From the NCBI GenBank assembly GCA_022788205.1, contig JALEVQ010000118.1, positions 1-58,253 of the forward strand: DNA of 58,253 nt. Reading direction: 5' to 3'. Of the stretch, positions 33,955 through 41,124 are shown piece by piece (position 1 is the stretch's first letter; each line of letters opens with the position of its first letter). The translations under genes were made by a program, and so were the position numbers. The DNA is from Robinsoniella sp. Lineage in GTDB: Bacteria > Bacillota > Clostridia > Lachnospirales > Lachnospiraceae. The notes under the pieces are model-generated. The model was not told where the DNA came from and did not search any database. It saw only the letters and a program-made list of their open reading frames with translations.

Positions 33955-34932
33955 CTATTTCTGTTCCAGACAGACGCAGCGTGCAATGTGTTCTCCACCA
34001 AGGTGAACGAACTCTGGAACCTTTTCTTTGCATTTCGGTGTTGCAAACTTGCAGCGTTCTTCGAATTTACATCCCGCTGACAACTTTGTCGGATCTGGCA
34101 TCAATCCATCGATCGCCTGAAGGCGTTTCACATGTGTTACCAGATTCGGAATCGATGCGAGCAATCCCTTTGTATAAGGGTGTGATGGATTTTTGTATAC
34201 CTCTCGGATCGTCCCGTATTCTACAAGCTCTCCTGCATAAATAATTCCCACATAATCACAATTCTGTGCCACAACACCCAGATCATGTGTGATCAAAAGC
34301 ATCGATGTATTGTCTCTGTTTTTCAGATTTCGGATCAGCTCCAGAATCTGTGCCTGAATCGTCACGTCAAGTGCTGTCGTCGGCTCATCTGCGATCAGCA
34401 GCTTCGGCTGACAGGCAAGAGCGATCGCGATGATAACTCTCTGTTTCATACCTCCTGAAAACTGATGTGGGTAGTCTGAGAAACGTTCCTTCACGATTCC
34501 TACTAACTCGAGCATCTTCTCTGCCTTTTCCTGTGCCTCTTTTTTGCTGATATCATTGTGACGCAGAATAACCTCCATGATCTGAGCTCCAACAGTCATA
34601 ACTGGATTGAGAGAAGTCATCGGATCCTGAAAAATCATGGAAATATGCTCTCCTCTGATCTTCTGCATCTCCTCCTCGCTCAGCTTCAACAAATCTCTCC
34701 CATCATAAAAGATTTCGCCGCCTGCAATCTTTCCTGGCGGGTTTGGAATCAGACGCATGATACCTTTGGCAAGCGTCGTCTTGCCGGCTCCAGTCTCGCC
34801 TACCAAACCGAGTGTCTTTCCCTCTTCAATTTGAAGGCTGACACCATTTAATGCCTTTACAATGCCGTCATCTGTCTCATATCGGATGACCAAATCTTTG
34901 ATCTCTAATAAAACTTTCTTTTCTTCTGACAT
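33955..34932 (-). CDS. Dpp/Opp-type ABC transporter ATP-binding protein (DppD type)
   Basis: The 325-aa ATPase shows VGETGAGKTTLAKGIMRLIP, the signature QFSGGMKQRVIIAIAL, LLIADEPTTALD and the family C-terminal extension with CKFEERCKFATPKC. The ATG at 34930-34932 is chosen because AAGGAGG lies 5 nt upstream; an upstream in-frame ATG (34959) precedes that ribosome site. It lies between the DppC-like permease and the DppF-like ATPase in a compact operon. Confidence 0.93.
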   Translation of the reverse strand: MSEEKKVLLEIKDLVIRYETDDGIVKALNGVSLQIEEGKTLGLVGETGAGKTTLAKGIMRLIPNPPGKIAGGEIFYDGRDLLKLSEEEMQKIRGEHISMIFQDPMTSLNPVMTVGAQIMEVILRHNDISKKEAQEKAEKMLELVGIVKERFSDYPHQFSGGMKQRVIIAIALACQPKLLIADEPTTALDVTIQAQILELIRNLKNRDNTSMLLITHDLGVVAQNCDYVGIIYAGELVEYGTIREVYKNPSHPYTKGLLASIPNLVTHVKRLQAIDGLMPDPTKLSAGCKFEERCKFATPKCKEKVPEFVHLGGEHIARCVCLEQK

Positions 34933-34960
34933 ATGTTCCTCCTTGCAGCTATCGCGCATC

Positions 34961-35872
34961 CTAGTTTTTCAGTTTCGGATCAAGTGCATCTCGCAGACCG
35001 TCACCGATTACGTTCAGTGCAAGAATCGTCAGCATAATGCCAAGTCCCGGGATGACTGTGATATGCCAGGAATCACGAATATAACTTCTTGCATTTGAGA
35101 GCATCGCACCCCATTCCGGTATCGGAGGCTGAATACCAAGTCCCAGGAAGGAAAGTCCTGCGATAGAAAGAATCGCACCTGCCACTCCGAGCGTCGCCTG
35201 CACAATGATTGGCGCCATAGAGTTCGGAATGATATACTTAAAGATAATACGGAAATCGCTCGCACCGACTGCCTTTCCCGCCTCAACAAATTCCTGATCT
35301 TTTAACGTCAAGATCGGTGCTCTCACCGTGCGGGCAAAAGTTGGAATATAGGAAATTGCGATCGCGATCAGCAGATTCACGATGCTGCTTCCGAGAGCTG
35401 CCACGATTGCGATTGCCAGCAACATAGAAGGAATCGCAAGCAAAATATCCATGATACGCATAATCACGTTGTCCACTTTTCCGCCATAGTATCCAGCAAT
35501 CGCTCCCAAAGTTCCCCCGACAATACAGGACAGTGCGATTGCAATCGTTCCCATAAAGAGAGAATAGCGAATCGCCCAGATCATACGATACAGCATGTCG
35601 CGCCCGAACTCATCGAGTCCAAACGGATGTGCCAGACTTGGCGGCTGCAATCTCCCTCTCAGATCCTGCTTGATTACATGTGCATTGTAGAACGATTTAT
35701 TTGTCACGATATCAATCACGATTGTCGCCACAGCCAGAATAACCAGAAGTAACATAAAAGCTAATCCTGCCATGGCAAGCTTATTCTTTTTAAATCTTCT
35801 CCATGTCTCCTGCCATAGTGTTCGCTGTTTTCCCACATTGGCGGCCATTTCTTCTGATTTCACCTTTCTCAT
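34961..35872 (-). CDS. Dpp/Opp-type ABC transporter permease (DppC type)
   Basis: The 303-aa membrane protein has one N-terminal helix (about 32-55) and five core helices. The permease motif lies in YIPTFARTVRAPILTLKDQEFVEAGKAVGASDFRIIFKYIIPN, whose EAA loop contacts the ATPases, and GLGIQPPIPEWGAML is typical of DppC/OppC. It follows the DppB-type gene by 12 nt. ATG after CGGGAGGTACTT. Confidence 0.93.
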   Translation of the reverse strand: MRKVKSEEMAANVGKQRTLWQETWRRFKKNKLAMAGLAFMLLLVILAVATIVIDIVTNKSFYNAHVIKQDLRGRLQPPSLAHPFGLDEFGRDMLYRMIWAIRYSLFMGTIAIALSCIVGGTLGAIAGYYGGKVDNVIMRIMDILLAIPSMLLAIAIVAALGSSIVNLLIAIAISYIPTFARTVRAPILTLKDQEFVEAGKAVGASDFRIIFKYIIPNSMAPIIVQATLGVAGAILSIAGLSFLGLGIQPPIPEWGAMLSNARSYIRDSWHITVIPGLGIMLTILALNVIGDGLRDALDPKLKN

Positions 35873-35884
35873 AAGTACCTCCCG

Positions 35885-36829
35885 CTATTTCTTATACTGT
35901 GATTTGATACGCGGATCTATGAATGCATAGATTAAATCCACAATCAGATTGACCACCGTAAACATAATTGCCAAAAAGATTACTGATCCGAGCACCATTG
36001 GGATATCTTTTGATTTGATCGAATCTACCATCAAACGTCCCAGCCCCGGCCAGGAAAATACTGTCTCTGTCAACATCGCACCACCGAGCAGTGTACCAAA
36101 CTGAAGTCCTACTGCAGTGACGATCGGGATCATTGCGTTTCTCAGCATATGGCGATAGGTGATGGTCTTCTCTGACACACCTTTTGCTCTCGCCGTGCTG
36201 ATATAATCCTGACGGATAACCTCCAGCATCGAAGAACGTGTCATACGAGTAATCATAGCCGCCGAACCTGTTCCCAGTGTCAATGCCGGCAAAACCAAAC
36301 TTTTCAAAAGAGCGATTCCTCCCTCTCCCATACCCTGAGAAGGCAGCCATCCTAACTTTAATGCAAAGATGATAACCATCAAAAGTCCAAACCAGAAGTT
36401 CGGCATTGCCACACCAATCAATGCAAGAATCATCGAACAATTGTCAATCGCTGTATATTGTTTTTTTGCCGAGATAATACCTGTCGGAATACCGATCAAA
36501 AGAGCGACCAAGATACCCGCGACAGCCAAAATTGCTGTATTCGGGAAACGATCTATCACCTGATCCCATACACTCAGATTATTCTTATAAGAAACACCCA
36601 AGTCTCCGTGCAGCATATCCCAGATATACTTCACATATCTGACGAGCAATGGATCATTCAAGCCCAGCTCCTCTCTTTTCATTTCTAACGCTTCTGCCGA
36701 TGCCTGATCGCCCAAAATCATCGCCGCCGGATCACCGGGGGACAGATTCAGGATAAAAAATACGATAAAGGTTACACCGAGCAATACAGGAATCAGCATC
36801 AAAAGTCTTTTTGCCACATACTTATACAT
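35885..36829 (-). CDS. Dpp/Opp-type ABC transporter permease (DppB type)
   Basis: The 314-aa membrane protein starts MYKYVAKRLLMLIPVLLGVTFIVF, the usual DppB/OppB start, followed by NLSPGDPA. The EAA loop is VIRQDYISTARAKGVSEKTITYRHMLRNAMIP and the late motif ETVFSWPGLGRLMVDSI is present. It is the first gene of the operon (B-C-D-F-binding protein-creatininase-M42) and has a strong promoter (36913-36941) divergent from the PLP-enzyme gene. Confidence 0.94.
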   Translation of the reverse strand: MYKYVAKRLLMLIPVLLGVTFIVFFILNLSPGDPAAMILGDQASAEALEMKREELGLNDPLLVRYVKYIWDMLHGDLGVSYKNNLSVWDQVIDRFPNTAILAVAGILVALLIGIPTGIISAKKQYTAIDNCSMILALIGVAMPNFWFGLLMVIIFALKLGWLPSQGMGEGGIALLKSLVLPALTLGTGSAAMITRMTRSSMLEVIRQDYISTARAKGVSEKTITYRHMLRNAMIPIVTAVGLQFGTLLGGAMLTETVFSWPGLGRLMVDSIKSKDIPMVLGSVIFLAIMFTVVNLIVDLIYAFIDPRIKSQYKK

Positions 36830-36912
36830 TTTATCCTCTCCTTGTCTATTTTTTTGTTTTTCGCTTCCCTTTTTTATTTTGGAGTCGATTTAAAGCTGTA
36901 TTGCTTCACTAG

Positions 36913-36941
36913 AATATAGCATGTTTTGCCACTATAGTCAA
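36913..36941 (-). promoter_or_regulatory. Promoter of the Dpp-type operon
   Basis: TTGACT (36936-36941), 17 nt, TATATT (36913-36918), a strong sigma-A promoter about 80 nt before the first permease gene. Confidence 0.8.
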
Positions 36942-36953
36942 CTTTTTTTTGCG

Positions 36954-36965
36954 ATTGTTAACAAT
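36954..36965. promoter_or_regulatory. Palindromic operator candidate between divergent promoters
   Basis: ATTGTTAACAAT is a perfect 12-bp palindrome midway between the -35 boxes of the Dpp-type operon (36936-36941) and of the PLP-enzyme gene (36969-36974). The position suits joint control of both. GntR/FCD regulators often bind short palindromes with TTGT and ACAA halves, and such a regulator is encoded at 38316-39047. The link is inferred. Confidence 0.5.
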
Positions 36966-36968
36966 TTC

Positions 36969-36997
36969 TTGTATTTTGTCCATCTATGTGATATAAT
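36969..36997 (+). promoter_or_regulatory. Promoter of the DegT-like PLP-enzyme gene
   Basis: TTGTAT (36969-36974), 17 nt, TATAAT (36992-36997), about 50 nt before the ATG at 37049. Confidence 0.75.
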
Positions 36998-37048
36998 TTA
37001 TTTAGTGTTGTTTAAAATTTTAGTGATTTTTACCAAGGAGGTTTTTTC

Positions 37049-38119
37049 ATGAAAAAAATAGGCGGTTATTTTCCCTATGAGACTCTTTTAGAGAAAAAGA
37101 ATGAATTTTTAGAGGGACTTTGCCCGGAAAATGGCGATCTGCGCTATTTGATGTCGGGCAGATGTGCGATTTATTATGCATTAAAAGATTATAAATATAC
37201 AGACAGGCGCTGTGTCGCATACGTTCCCATCTACACTTGCGAGACTGTGCTTGCCCCGTTCCACAAAGCTGGCTACACACTTCTGTTTTACGATTTCGAC
37301 GAAAACATGAATCCTGTCTTTGATCCAGCTGTTCTTGATCAGATTTCTATCATTTCCATCTGCGGCTATTACGGTTTCTCCACTTACAATCGAGAATTTG
37401 TCGCAGAATGTTCCAGACGCGGAATCTGTATCATAGAAGACACGACTCATTCCATCTTTTCCTCTGATGGAATCGATCCCCACTGCGACTATGTGGTCGG
37501 AAGTCTGCGCAAATGGATCGGTGTCGCTGCAGGCGGATTTGCAATCAAGACAAAAGGAAAATTCCTGTCTGACCCACAGACTCCCCATGAAGAGCATCTC
37601 GCCATCCGTAAACAGTGTCTTGATCTAAAAAATCATCTTGAAGACCGCTCTGATGAAGAGTTAGAGCAGATTTTTCAGAAAGGAGATACCCTGTTTTGGG
37701 ATGCTGAGATGATGCTGCGCCAGATTTTTGACTCCTTTGGAAGCGATCCGGAATCCGTCTTTCTCATCCAGCACTATCCGGTAGAAACTCTCAAGGCAAA
37801 AAGACGCGATAATTACCAGTATCTTCTCGACCGTGTTCTTCCTTCTGACAAGTTTCGCATCGTCTTTCCTACTCTGCCGGAGGGTACTGTCCCAAGTCAT
37901 TTCACCTTGTTTGCATCTGATCGCGACACACTGCGCGCAACCCTTTTAGAGCATGAAATCGGTTCTACAACATACTGGCCGGTCGGTCCTCTTGTCAACC
38001 TTGAAAATCATCCAAATGCGCAGTATATCTATGACCACGTTCTCTCTATTCCATGTGATCAGAGATACGGTGAAAAAGATATGCAAAAAATTTGTGACAC
38101 GTTAAACTCTCTGCAATAA
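37049..38119 (+). CDS. PLP-dependent aminotransferase-like protein of the DegT/DnrJ type
   Basis: The 356-aa protein has the fold-type I plan of DegT/DnrJ/EryC1/StrS proteins: SGRCAIYYAL near residue 32-41, VPIYTCETVLAPFHKAGY, the PLP-binding Asp in IEDTTHSIFSS, and VGSLRKWIGVAAGGFAIKT with the probable Schiff-base Lys near residue 156. It is shorter and more diverged than sugar aminotransferases, and no sugar-nucleotide genes are nearby. The substrate is unknown. It is one of three plus-strand genes, divergent from the Dpp-type operon and convergent with a GntR regulator. ATG after ACCAAGGAGG. An inverted-repeat terminator follows (38169-38243). Confidence 0.8.
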   Translation: MKKIGGYFPYETLLEKKNEFLEGLCPENGDLRYLMSGRCAIYYALKDYKYTDRRCVAYVPIYTCETVLAPFHKAGYTLLFYDFDENMNPVFDPAVLDQISIISICGYYGFSTYNREFVAECSRRGICIIEDTTHSIFSSDGIDPHCDYVVGSLRKWIGVAAGGFAIKTKGKFLSDPQTPHEEHLAIRKQCLDLKNHLEDRSDEELEQIFQKGDTLFWDAEMMLRQIFDSFGSDPESVFLIQHYPVETLKAKRRDNYQYLLDRVLPSDKFRIVFPTLPEGTVPSHFTLFASDRDTLRATLLEHEIGSTTYWPVGPLVNLENHPNAQYIYDHVLSIPCDQRYGEKDMQKICDTLNSLQ

Positions 38120-38168
38120 TCGATCTTTCTCTGCCTGGTATGTTGCTTTGAGCATTTCTCTCTGAAAC

Positions 38169-38243
38169 GGAAAGGCTGTCAAAAAAGATCAGAAATGTGA
38201 ATCGTTTCTTGTCATCATCTCTTCTTTTTGTGGCAGCCTTTCC
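38169..38243. terminator. Dispersed hairpin element, copy 3; bidirectional terminator between convergent genes
   Basis: GGAAAGGCTG-TCAAAAAAGA pairs with CTTCTTTTTGTGG-CAGCCTTTCC over about 20 bp with minor mismatches. It lies between the convergent PLP-enzyme gene (stop at 38119) and the GntR gene (stop at 38316), and could serve both. Confidence 0.75.
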
Positions 38244-38315
38244 ATGAAAGGTTTTCCCTATCCTATTTTAATTTTACGGCAGCTTTTGATTCTATCTGAG
38301 GTCACGCAGTTTCTA

Positions 38316-39047
38316 TCACTCCAGATACTTGATTCCTCGATTCATCTGCTCTTTTCTTTTTTCCCACCGGCAAATGCGCTCTCCGGTCGCGCAGTAATGA
38401 TTATTCACAATTTTGATCGACTCTTCCAAGTTTCCCTTCTCCAAAATTTTAAGCATCTCCAAATGATACTCCCACGTCTCTCTTCTGCTGTATGGCTTCT
38501 CAAACTTTCTTCTCACCGCTTCATCCTGAAACTCATAGCTCTGTCTCACCTTCAAAAACATTGCTCCATTGAGAGGACTCATCGTCTTCCAGAGGCGATA
38601 CAACCGTTCCATTTTGCTCGATTTCAAAATTTCTGAATGAAAACGTTCATCGCAGTCCAGAAGCCGTTCAAAGGACTGATCCAGATTTCCCGCCTCTTTC
38701 ATCTCGTCGATAATGTTTTTCATCAAGAAAATGCTGCTGTCCGGCAATTTTCCGCCGCACTTTTTCAGTGCCTCTGTCTCCAGCATTCCCCTCAGGTAGA
38801 AAATCTCGTAGGCATCTTCTCCAGACAGCCGTGTCACTGTACATCCCTTGTTTGGTTTTGCGGTCACAAGTCCCTCATACTCTAACACCAAAAGCGCATC
38901 CCGGACAGGTCCTCTGCTCATCCCCAATTCCTTTGCAATATCCGCCTCAATCAAACGTTCTCCCGCTTGCAATTCTCCATCAAAAATTTTTCTTCTCAAA
39001 AATGCAGCTACTTCCTCTGCTCTGCTTCTTTTTTTTGAACTCTTCAT
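38316..39047 (-). CDS. GntR-family (FCD subfamily) transcriptional regulator
   Basis: The 243-aa protein has an N-terminal winged helix (about residues 8-75: LRRKIFDGELQAGERLIEADIAKELGMSRGPVRDALLVLEYEGLV) and a C-terminal all-helical FCD ligand domain (about 85-225) with the DxxFH-type motif CDERFHSEIL and a late VNNHY histidine. FCD regulators often control uptake and catabolism of acids or amides. The ATG at 39045-39047 is chosen (AGGAAG 4 nt upstream); an earlier ATG at 39098 has no clear site. The nearby Dpp/creatininase operon and its palindrome are the best target candidates. Confidence 0.88.
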   Translation of the reverse strand: MKSSKKRSRAEEVAAFLRRKIFDGELQAGERLIEADIAKELGMSRGPVRDALLVLEYEGLVTAKPNKGCTVTRLSGEDAYEIFYLRGMLETEALKKCGGKLPDSSIFLMKNIIDEMKEAGNLDQSFERLLDCDERFHSEILKSSKMERLYRLWKTMSPLNGAMFLKVRQSYEFQDEAVRRKFEKPYSRRETWEYHLEMLKILEKGNLEESIKIVNNHYCATGERICRWEKRKEQMNRGIKYLE

Positions 39048-39158
39048 TAAACTTCCTACTTTCCGATTCTCTTTTGTTTTGCCCGTTTTCAGAAACATCT
39101 TTCATGCTGATTGGAAAACTAGACAGACTTCTGTTCGCTGCCTTTTGCGCTGTTTTAT

Positions 39159-39199
39159 AAAAAAAAATTCCGGATCATTGCATGCGCAAAAACCCGGAA
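39159..39199 (-). terminator. tRNA-Gly terminator
   Basis: On the minus strand TTCCGG and CCGGAA enclose an inner TTGC-GCAT-GCAA stem-loop, followed by nine Ts. It begins about 5 nt after the tRNA 3' end. Confidence 0.85.
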
Positions 39200-39203
39200 A
39201 TAA

Positions 39204-39274
39204 GCACGAGACGGGATTCGAACCCGCGACCCTCGCCTTGGCAAGGCGATACTCCACCACTGAGCCACTCGTGC
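39204..39274 (-). tRNA. tRNA-Gly (anticodon GCC)
   Basis: The 71-nt gene folds as a standard cloverleaf: acceptor arm GCACGAG / CTCGTGC fully paired, D-arm GCTCAGTGGTGGAG, anticodon stem CGCCT / AGGCG with loop containing GCC, and T-loop GGGTTCGAATCCC. No 3' CCA is encoded. It has a perfect consensus promoter and its own terminator, so it is a single-gene unit. Confidence 0.97.
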
Positions 39275-39275
39275 A

Positions 39276-39314
39276 AACTATTGTATTTCAATTTCTTTCC
39301 TCTGAACAATAGTT
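39276..39314 (-). other. 5' leader hairpin of the tRNA-Gly precursor
   Basis: AACTATTG and CAATAGTT form an 8-bp stem that begins at the predicted transcript start and ends directly before the mature 5' end. It may shape RNase P processing, or be incidental. Confidence 0.4.
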
Positions 39315-39343
39315 ATTATACGATACTTTTTATCTTCTGTCAA
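39315..39343 (-). promoter_or_regulatory. tRNA-Gly promoter
   Basis: TTGACA (39338-39343), 17 nt, TATAAT (39315-39320): a full consensus sigma-A promoter, about 40 nt before the tRNA. Confidence 0.9.
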
Positions 39344-39380
39344 CAGTTATTTTCAAAATTGTCCTAAAAATTTATTCATT

Positions 39381-40148
39381 TTATTGTTTTATCAGGATAC
39401 TAATCACATATTGATTGTTTGGAATTGTCTTGTGGGTGATATTATTTAATTTAATCAAATCAAGATCCACCCAAATCTCCTCCGCGGCAATACTGATGTT
39501 GGCAAGCATCACTCCAAAATTAAACTCGTTGTATTTTCCATGATTTTTCTTTGAGGATGGAGCCTTTTTTGAAAAAACATGAATTCGGTTTTCATAGACC
39601 ACGAAGCGCCACGGCTGGCTATTGAAGCTCGACGGTGCAAGGCGCGCAGCCTCTAAAATCTCTTTCACCCAAGTCTTCGGCGTCTCCTTAAAGACGCACA
39701 GTTCCTCCAGACTCAGTCTTTTCGCCTCATAGTCATGGCGGATTGCCTCCCCTTTCGGCATCCCAAACGCCATGCCAATCACAAAGTGTAACTCGTTTTC
39801 CTCTGTCTGTTTTGGAGATTTTGCCATGCCCAGGAAACAGCTTCCGATTCCTTTTGACGTCATATACAGCGAAATCTGCTCCATGATATATCCGGCATTC
39901 AAGTCATACTTTTCTTTCTCCTCCGAGTAAATAACGAGATAATATGGCGCACTCGGCACAAGCATTCCCTTTAACTTTTCTTTTTTATTTATATTATCTA
40001 AAATTTCTACTTTTGTTTTTATCTCTGGAAATAGAGAGTCAATCTGAGCAATGAAATTTTTTAATTTTTCTATTACTTCCTGATTTATCGTCTCCATCTT
40101 AAAATGGCGAACTGACTTTCTAACGTAAATGGACTCATACAAATTCAT
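39381..40148 (-). CDS. Nitroreductase-family flavoprotein
   Basis: The 255-aa protein resembles the FMN-dependent nitroreductase-like group with an internal duplication (TM1586 type). The N-terminal FMN-binding pattern is LYESIYVRKSVRHFK; later motifs are GIGSCFLGMAKSP and ILEAARLAPSSFNSQPWRFVVY, the second with the usual APSSxNSQPW signature. The likely role is NAD(P)H-dependent reduction of an unknown compound. The ATG at 40146-40148 is chosen with AAAGGTG 6 nt upstream; a GTG three codons earlier is less likely. It stands alone between tRNA-Gly and the metal-exporter-like gene. Confidence 0.88.
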   Translation of the reverse strand: MNLYESIYVRKSVRHFKMETINQEVIEKLKNFIAQIDSLFPEIKTKVEILDNINKKEKLKGMLVPSAPYYLVIYSEEKEKYDLNAGYIMEQISLYMTSKGIGSCFLGMAKSPKQTEENELHFVIGMAFGMPKGEAIRHDYEAKRLSLEELCVFKETPKTWVKEILEAARLAPSSFNSQPWRFVVYENRIHVFSKKAPSSKKNHGKYNEFNFGVMLANISIAAEEIWVDLDLIKLNNITHKTIPNNQYVISILIKQ

Positions 40149-40229
40149 CTTGATCACCTTTTAATCGTTTTGTAACACAATTGTAACATACTAATTCTGA
40201 TATTTCCAGTGGAAAAGCAAAAATTTTTA

Positions 40230-41072
40230 TCATGTCAAAAATTCAATGACGATCCCTGCTGCCACGCCGATTGCATAGAGAAGGCACAATACCTTAAGAC
40301 ATTCTTTCTTATCCTCATTGACACGAAACAGGACAAGAAGCCCAAGCCCTGCTCCCACGAGCACGCCTGACATCATGGCGCCAAAACTGATCATTCCTTC
40401 CAGATACAGCTGTGTGATCACAACTGATGCGGCACAGTTTGGGATCAGTCCCACAAGACCTGCAATGAGTTCTCCCCATACCGGTCGATTCATCATAAAG
40501 TGTGAAATCTGTTCTTCTCCAATCCAGGCAATCACACCATTTAAGATGAGCGAAATCAAAAATAGAAACACAAGGATCTGAAGCGTATGCTCCAGAGCAC
40601 TCATGAAAATCCCATTTTTGCAGCAATGCTCATGGTGGCTCTCTCTCTCGTCTAATTTCGCATTACCTTGTTTTGCCTTCTTTTTTCCTAAAGAGAAATC
40701 GATGAGAATACCCGCCACCACGCCAATCAACATCTTTAAGAGCAAAATCCTGACCAAATCCAAAACAGGAACTTTCTCTGAGATCATCACCGGCAGCATC
40801 TCATCCGATGTCGACAGATAGATTGCAATCAAGGTACCCATAGAAATGACTTTTCCGGCATAAAGTCCAGAGGCAGCCGCTGAAAATCCACACTGTGGAA
40901 AAATTCCAAGGATTCCTCCGATCACCGGTCCCATTCTCCCGGCATGTCTTACCATCTGTCTCGCTTTTTCACCGGTCTTATGTTCCATATATTCCATCAA
41001 TAGATACGTCAAAAATAAAAACGGAATCAGTTTTACTGTATCTACTGCTGTATCCAGCAGTATCTCCCACAT
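40230..41072 (-). CDS. ArsP_2-like metal exporter-type membrane protein
   Basis: The 280-aa protein has eight to ten hydrophobic helices in two similar halves. Each half carries a re-entrant-type motif: FPQCGFSAAASGLYAG in the first and IPNCAASVVITQLYLEG in the second. This matches the putative manganese/arsenic exporter family (PF11449 type). A cytosolic loop contains DERESHHEHCC, a plausible metal-binding site. Substrate is unknown. The ATG follows GGAGGGAAAGCT, 52 nt after the AAA ATPase gene, so co-transcription is likely. Confidence 0.78.
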   Translation of the reverse strand: MWEILLDTAVDTVKLIPFLFLTYLLMEYMEHKTGEKARQMVRHAGRMGPVIGGILGIFPQCGFSAAASGLYAGKVISMGTLIAIYLSTSDEMLPVMISEKVPVLDLVRILLLKMLIGVVAGILIDFSLGKKKAKQGNAKLDERESHHEHCCKNGIFMSALEHTLQILVFLFLISLILNGVIAWIGEEQISHFMMNRPVWGELIAGLVGLIPNCAASVVITQLYLEGMISFGAMMSGVLVGAGLGLLVLFRVNEDKKECLKVLCLLYAIGVAAGIVIEFLT

Positions 41073-41124
41073 AGCTTTCCCTCCATTTTCTGCCTATATT
41101 TTGGCGGATCTTCTGCGTCCGCCC

